From positions 64,349-75,585 of the forward strand of contig CAUDNR010003580.1 of NCBI GenBank assembly GCA_958430865.1: 11,237 bases of DNA, read 5' to 3'. Each line of letters begins with the position of its first letter. The first letter of the stretch is position 1. Source of the DNA: Entrophospora sp. SA101. Lineage: Eukaryota; Glomeromycota; Glomeromycetes; Entrophosporales; Entrophosporaceae. This document shows, piece after piece, positions 8,019 through 11,237 of this stretch. Made by a program: the position numbers and the translations under genes. The notes beneath the pieces are model-generated. The model made no database searches and was not told where the DNA came from. It worked only from the letters and a program-made list of their open reading frames with translations.

Positions 8019-9755
8019 ATGCACTATTTGCATTTACTTAGTGACAAACGAATTACCTCCTTCTTCTCTTCATCATTGTCATCAAATTCGAGATTAGAGG
8101 AAATATTACACAAGAAATTTCATCTTGAAAAATTTCACAAAGATCAATTAAAGGTGATTGAAGAAACGTTAAACGGTGAGGATGTTTTGGTATTAATGCC
8201 AACAGGCAGTGGTAAGAGCCTCTGTTACCAGCTGCCTGCAATCGTGGAAAATGGAAAAACAAAAGGGATAACAGTGGTGATATCACCCCTGCTATCACTT
8301 ATCATAGATCAGATACATAATTTAAATAGCAGATATAATATTCCAGCTTTATCTTTATATAATGAACAAGAAGATAATGAAAAACAAAATGTATATGCTG
8401 AACTTAATAAACTAAAACCAAGTCACAAGCTTTTCTACATAACTCCTGAGATGTTAAATAGAAATAGAAAAATCATTTCAATAATAAGAGGCCTGTATGA
8501 AAAGAAACAATTGGCAAGATTTGCCATTGATGAGGCTCATTGTATTAGCAAATGGGGACATGACTTCCGACCAGATTACAAAGAATTATGCAACTTGAAA
8601 AAAAATTACCCAGAAATACCTATAATTGCTTTAACTGCAACCGCAACACCTAAAGTCAAAAATGAAATAATTAATATCTTGGGTATTCAAAGATGTAAGG
8701 TCATACAACAAGGATTCAATAGAAAAAATTTATACTATGAAGTACATGAGAAAGACAGTAGTGGTGATAAGGCATTGGAATATCTTGTTAAACTTGTTGA
8801 GAGTTATAAGGGTAAATCAGGTATTATTTATTGCATTACCAAAAAAGATTGTGAGAAAGTTGTACAATATCTCCAAAAATCAGAAATTTCTGCAAAATAT
8901 TATCATTCAGGCGTAGAAAAAGCAGAAAAAATCATTATTCAAAATGAATGGCAATTTGGAAGGCTGCAAATTATTGCTGGGACTACTGCCTTTGGAATGG
9001 GTAAAATTATATATGGATTTTTTAAAATTTTATGACACACACACATATAAATTAATATTGTAAGAATTAATTTTTATTAATATTAATATTAATTTTTTTT
9101 GCATATAAAAGGGATTGATAAGCCTGACGTGCAATTCGTAATACATTATTCATTGCCCCAATCTCTAGAGGAATATTATCAGGAGACGGGAAGAGCTGGT
9201 AGGGATGGAGACCATGCTGTATGTGTTCTTTTATATGCAGTTAATGACTACAAGTTAGTAAAAGCAATGATAGAAGCAGAAGATGGTATTCAAAAAGAAC
9301 AAAAAAGAACAGGTCTCCTTTCAATGAGAAATTATTGCGAAAATACTATAGATTGCCGCAGGAAACAGTTTCTGGAATATTTTGGAGAAATTTTTGATAC
9401 ATCAGAATGTGAAGAGACATGTGACAATTGCTCAGCAAGGAAACATAAGATCCATATTAATATGGAGAATAAGGATAGTTCATCATCAAATACAATCAAG
9501 ATTGTTGATAAAAAAGAAGAGCAAGAACCAGATAATAATGAAACTGAAACTTTGATAAAAGCAGAAAATAAATCAAATCACGAAATAAACATCTCTGATA
9601 ATTCCATATCAAGTTCCAAAACATTAGATGATAATAATACATTGAAGAAACGTAAGGAAATTATAGATGATGATAGTGAAGACAAGTCTAAAAGACTTGC
9701 TAAAAAGTCTAAGAAAGAAAGTGATGATGGAAATGTTGACGCTGATGTTTTTTAA
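8019..9755 (+). CDS. RecQ-family ATP-dependent DNA helicase (RECQ1-like, short form)
   Basis: Exons 8019-9000 and 9112-9755; the intron (GTAAAA...AAAAG, 111 nt) splits the codon in GMG|IDKP and restores the motif. The product has 541 residues. RecQ helicases unwind DNA 3'-5' and act in recombination and replication-fork repair in the nucleus. Visible motifs: motif 0 (KFHKDQLKVIEETL, about 40-53), Walker A MPTGSGKS (60-67), Ia (ISPLLSLIIDQ), DEAH box (171-174) with HCISKWGHDFRPDY, TATAT (206-210), IV (GIIYC), V (GTTAFGMGIDKPDV, about 321-334) and VI (QETGRAGRDG, 351-360). Zinc cysteines C409, C427, C431 and C434 have the C-x17-C-x3-C-x2-C spacing of human RECQ1. After about residue 440 there is only an Asp/Ser/Lys-rich tail with basic clusters (LKKRKE, KSKRLAKKSKK) that may be nuclear localisation signals. 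No winged-helix or HRDC domain is present. The ATG at 8019 is the first usable one in frame; the TTG at 8007 is not favoured. Confidence 0.9.
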
Positions 9756-10177
9756 TATAACAAGATAAAATTGAAAAACTCAAAAATTATGTAACTATGG
9801 AATCAATAGACATTATAATAATATATTTATTTGCTGTTTTCTAGCTTTTAAGATTATGCTTTCTTATCCTAAGGTTAAATACTATTAATCAATCATTAAT
9901 AATCATCATTGCCTTTTATTATTATGATTTTTAGAAAAATTATTTTTCATTAAATGTTCTTGGAATATCTATACTCATTGATTGAACTGATGATTATATT
10001 ATCATTTAATAAAACTTTTTAACTATACTTCTAATGGTGCTGTAATTTTTGGGTTCCATGGTAGATCCAATGTAAATTAACTTCATATTAACTGTTTTTA
10101 TATAGAGGTAATTCTATATATCACCTAATATTAAGAGGATAACAAATGGAAGATTTTATTAATCACATTACTAAAAT
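9756..10177. other. 3' flank of RecQ and intergenic AT-rich sequence
   Basis: No coding frame is supported. Possible polyadenylation signals (AATAAA) occur near 10007. Near the right end there are short ATGs (10061, 10146) followed quickly by stops. One of these could belong to a first exon of the downstream gene, but no unambiguous splice donor was found. Confidence 0.35.
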
Positions 10178-10234
10178 TTGACCCCTGAAATCTTTGGTAA
10201 TACCAATGTTCACTTTGTCTGGTTTTGTTGCAGT

Positions 10235-10704
10235 ATGCCCCATATAAAATATTACTCCGGATTTTCAGGGTTATTGATCAGCGAATTAAGGTCCAATTCG
10301 CATTCCGGTGACAGTATGATATACATTATATATATAATAGAAACAGGAAAACAAAGTAAAGTTTTAGAAGAAGAGATGGAACATCTTCAAGATCTTTTAT
10401 TTCAAAAGTGAATCATTATGAAAAACGGCATGGACCTTTGGAATCTGATAATACAAACACTAGTAGCATTAATAACAATAATACCAATAATAATAATAAT
10501 AGTAGTACTATTATGAATGAAATGTCAACAAATAATATCAATAGTAATAATATTAGTAATAGTAGTAATAGTAGTAATATCAATATTAATAATAATATTA
10601 ATAGTAGTAGTAAGAATAATAATAAATTTACTAGAGCCAGGCCTGAAAGAAAAAATCAAAGAGATGATTTCTCTCCATCAAAACAACAGATAGATGATGT
10701 TTGA
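10235..10704 (+). CDS. Probable 3' part of an unrecognised gene with coiled coil and poly-Asn/Ser tail
   Basis: The sequence from 10235 follows a good acceptor (TTTTGTTGCAG, ending 10233), so earlier exons are possible; ATG 10235 is an alternative start. The first part reads MPHIKYYSGFSG to a short helical segment (KVLEEEMEHLQDLLFQ), stopping at TGA 10409 if unspliced. A 56-nt intron (GTGAAT at 10408, acceptor ACACTAG ending 10463) would join CAA AA|T AGC in frame to an Asn/Ser-rich stretch and a charged end (RARPERKNQRDDF to the stop at 10702-10704), 137 residues in all. Alternatively the second frame is entered upstream, reading VNHYEKRHGPLESDN. The repetitive AAT/AAC/AGT codons are low-complexity and not diagnostic. 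No family is recognised, and the gene model is uncertain. Confidence 0.35.
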
Positions 10705-10790
10705 AATAAAAGAGGTGGAGGGGGGAGAATTAGCAAAAACTTTGATACAATTTCTTTTATTTTTATTTTATTTTATTATTATTGTTATTG

Positions 10791-10828
<38 letters not shown>

Positions 10829-11164
10829 GGTTTATTAGTTTTAGTTTATTAATAATATCAAATTATCATCATTCTTTTCTTAAAATAATAATTATAATAA
10901 TAATACATATTATTAATGATTTATATATTATAGAAAGAGAGAAACAGATATTTATATTTATATATAGTTGGTCAAGGTGCTGGTTAATTAATTGGTTGGT
11001 TAGTAATTAAACAATTTATCAATATGAGAATAGAAACTAACAAACAAACATATGAAATAATAATAATAGTATAATCAATATTAATAAATAAAACTAACAA
11101 TCTTTTGCAAAAAAAAAAATATTATTGTACATATTCATATATAAACTTTTTTAAATATTTTATA
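10705..11164. other. AT-rich intergenic region with trinucleotide repeats
   Basis: No coding frame. Contents are the (ATT)n microsatellite at 10773-10828, further AT-rich low complexity, and AATAAA sequences near 11083-11091 that could end the preceding plus-strand transcript. Confidence 0.4.
10773..10828. repeat. Imperfect (ATT)n microsatellite
   Basis: About eighteen ATT/TTA triplets with a few G interruptions (TTG, TAG). It mirrors the AAT-type codons of the poly-Asn tail 100-300 bp upstream, so the locus is rich in the same trinucleotide on both strands. Confidence 0.8.
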
Positions 11165-11237
11165 TACACACCCTGGACAAAAGTATCCGGACACCTGTTT
11201 TTACTAATTACACAAAAACGCGCATAATAACTACACA
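11165..11237. mobile_element. Start of a Tc1/mariner-like element (terminal inverted repeat), cut by the window
   Basis: After a TA (11165-11166) the sequence reads CACACCCTGGACAAAAG followed by TATCCGGACACC. The core GGACAAAAGTATCCGGACAC is characteristic of Tc1/mariner-superfamily inverted repeats, and TA is that superfamily's target duplication. The element extends rightwards out of the window, so neither the transposase nor the other end can be seen. It could also be a non-autonomous copy. Confidence 0.65.

Noticed and set aside
8053..8298. 81-codon minus-strand ORF
   Set aside because: Antisense shadow of the conserved RecQ helicase motifs.

Overview
The window looks like nuclear DNA from an AT-rich, intron-rich fungus, most likely an arbuscular mycorrhizal fungus of the Rhizophagus/Glomus type. 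That placement is an inference. It rests on very high A+T, many short introns (about 60-150 nt) with GTATGT/GTAAAT donors and TAG/CAG acceptors, Asn/Lys/Asp-rich low-complexity proteins, and scattered transposon debris. There is no bacterial-style operon and no rRNA, tRNA or CRISPR array that I can see. Layout: (1) 312-2105, minus strand: an intact nine-exon gene for 3-ketodihydrosphingosine reductase (KDSR/TSC10 family). All nine exons join in frame to 357 residues. A CCAAT box and a TTCACGTACGTGAA palindrome lie upstream. (2) 2447-2736, plus strand: a decayed coiled-coil gene with two frameshifts at A-runs and five in-frame stops. (3) 2737-3646: AT-rich sequence without a convincing gene. 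(4) 3647-4928, minus strand: a broken multi-exon gene of unrecognised family. It carries a 194-bp perfect tandem duplication over an intron and exon start, a 93-bp MITE-like inverted-repeat element that makes up almost all of one intron, and a stop codon formed at its last splice junction. (5) 4929-6300: mostly AT-rich spacer, with a small 28-bp repeat array between short inverted repeats and one unexplained 78-codon minus-strand ORF. (6) About 6300-7340: an island of visibly higher G+C with a purine tract and two diverged direct repeats, best read as an LTR-retrotransposon remnant in minus orientation. (7) 8019-9755, plus strand: a RecQ-family DNA helicase with a full helicase core and RECQ1-type zinc cysteines but no winged-helix or HRDC domain. 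A possible upstream first exon (7846-7913) splices in frame but contains a TGA. (8) 10235-10704, plus strand: the likely 3' end of an unrecognised gene with a short coiled coil and a poly-Asn/Ser tail. (9) 11165-11237: the start of a Tc1/mariner-like terminal inverted repeat running off the window. The two recognisable genes are unrelated housekeeping functions: sphingolipid synthesis at the ER, and nuclear DNA repair/recombination. There is no sign that they form a system. The most unusual part of the window is the broken gene at 3647-4928, where a mobile element appears to act as an intron.
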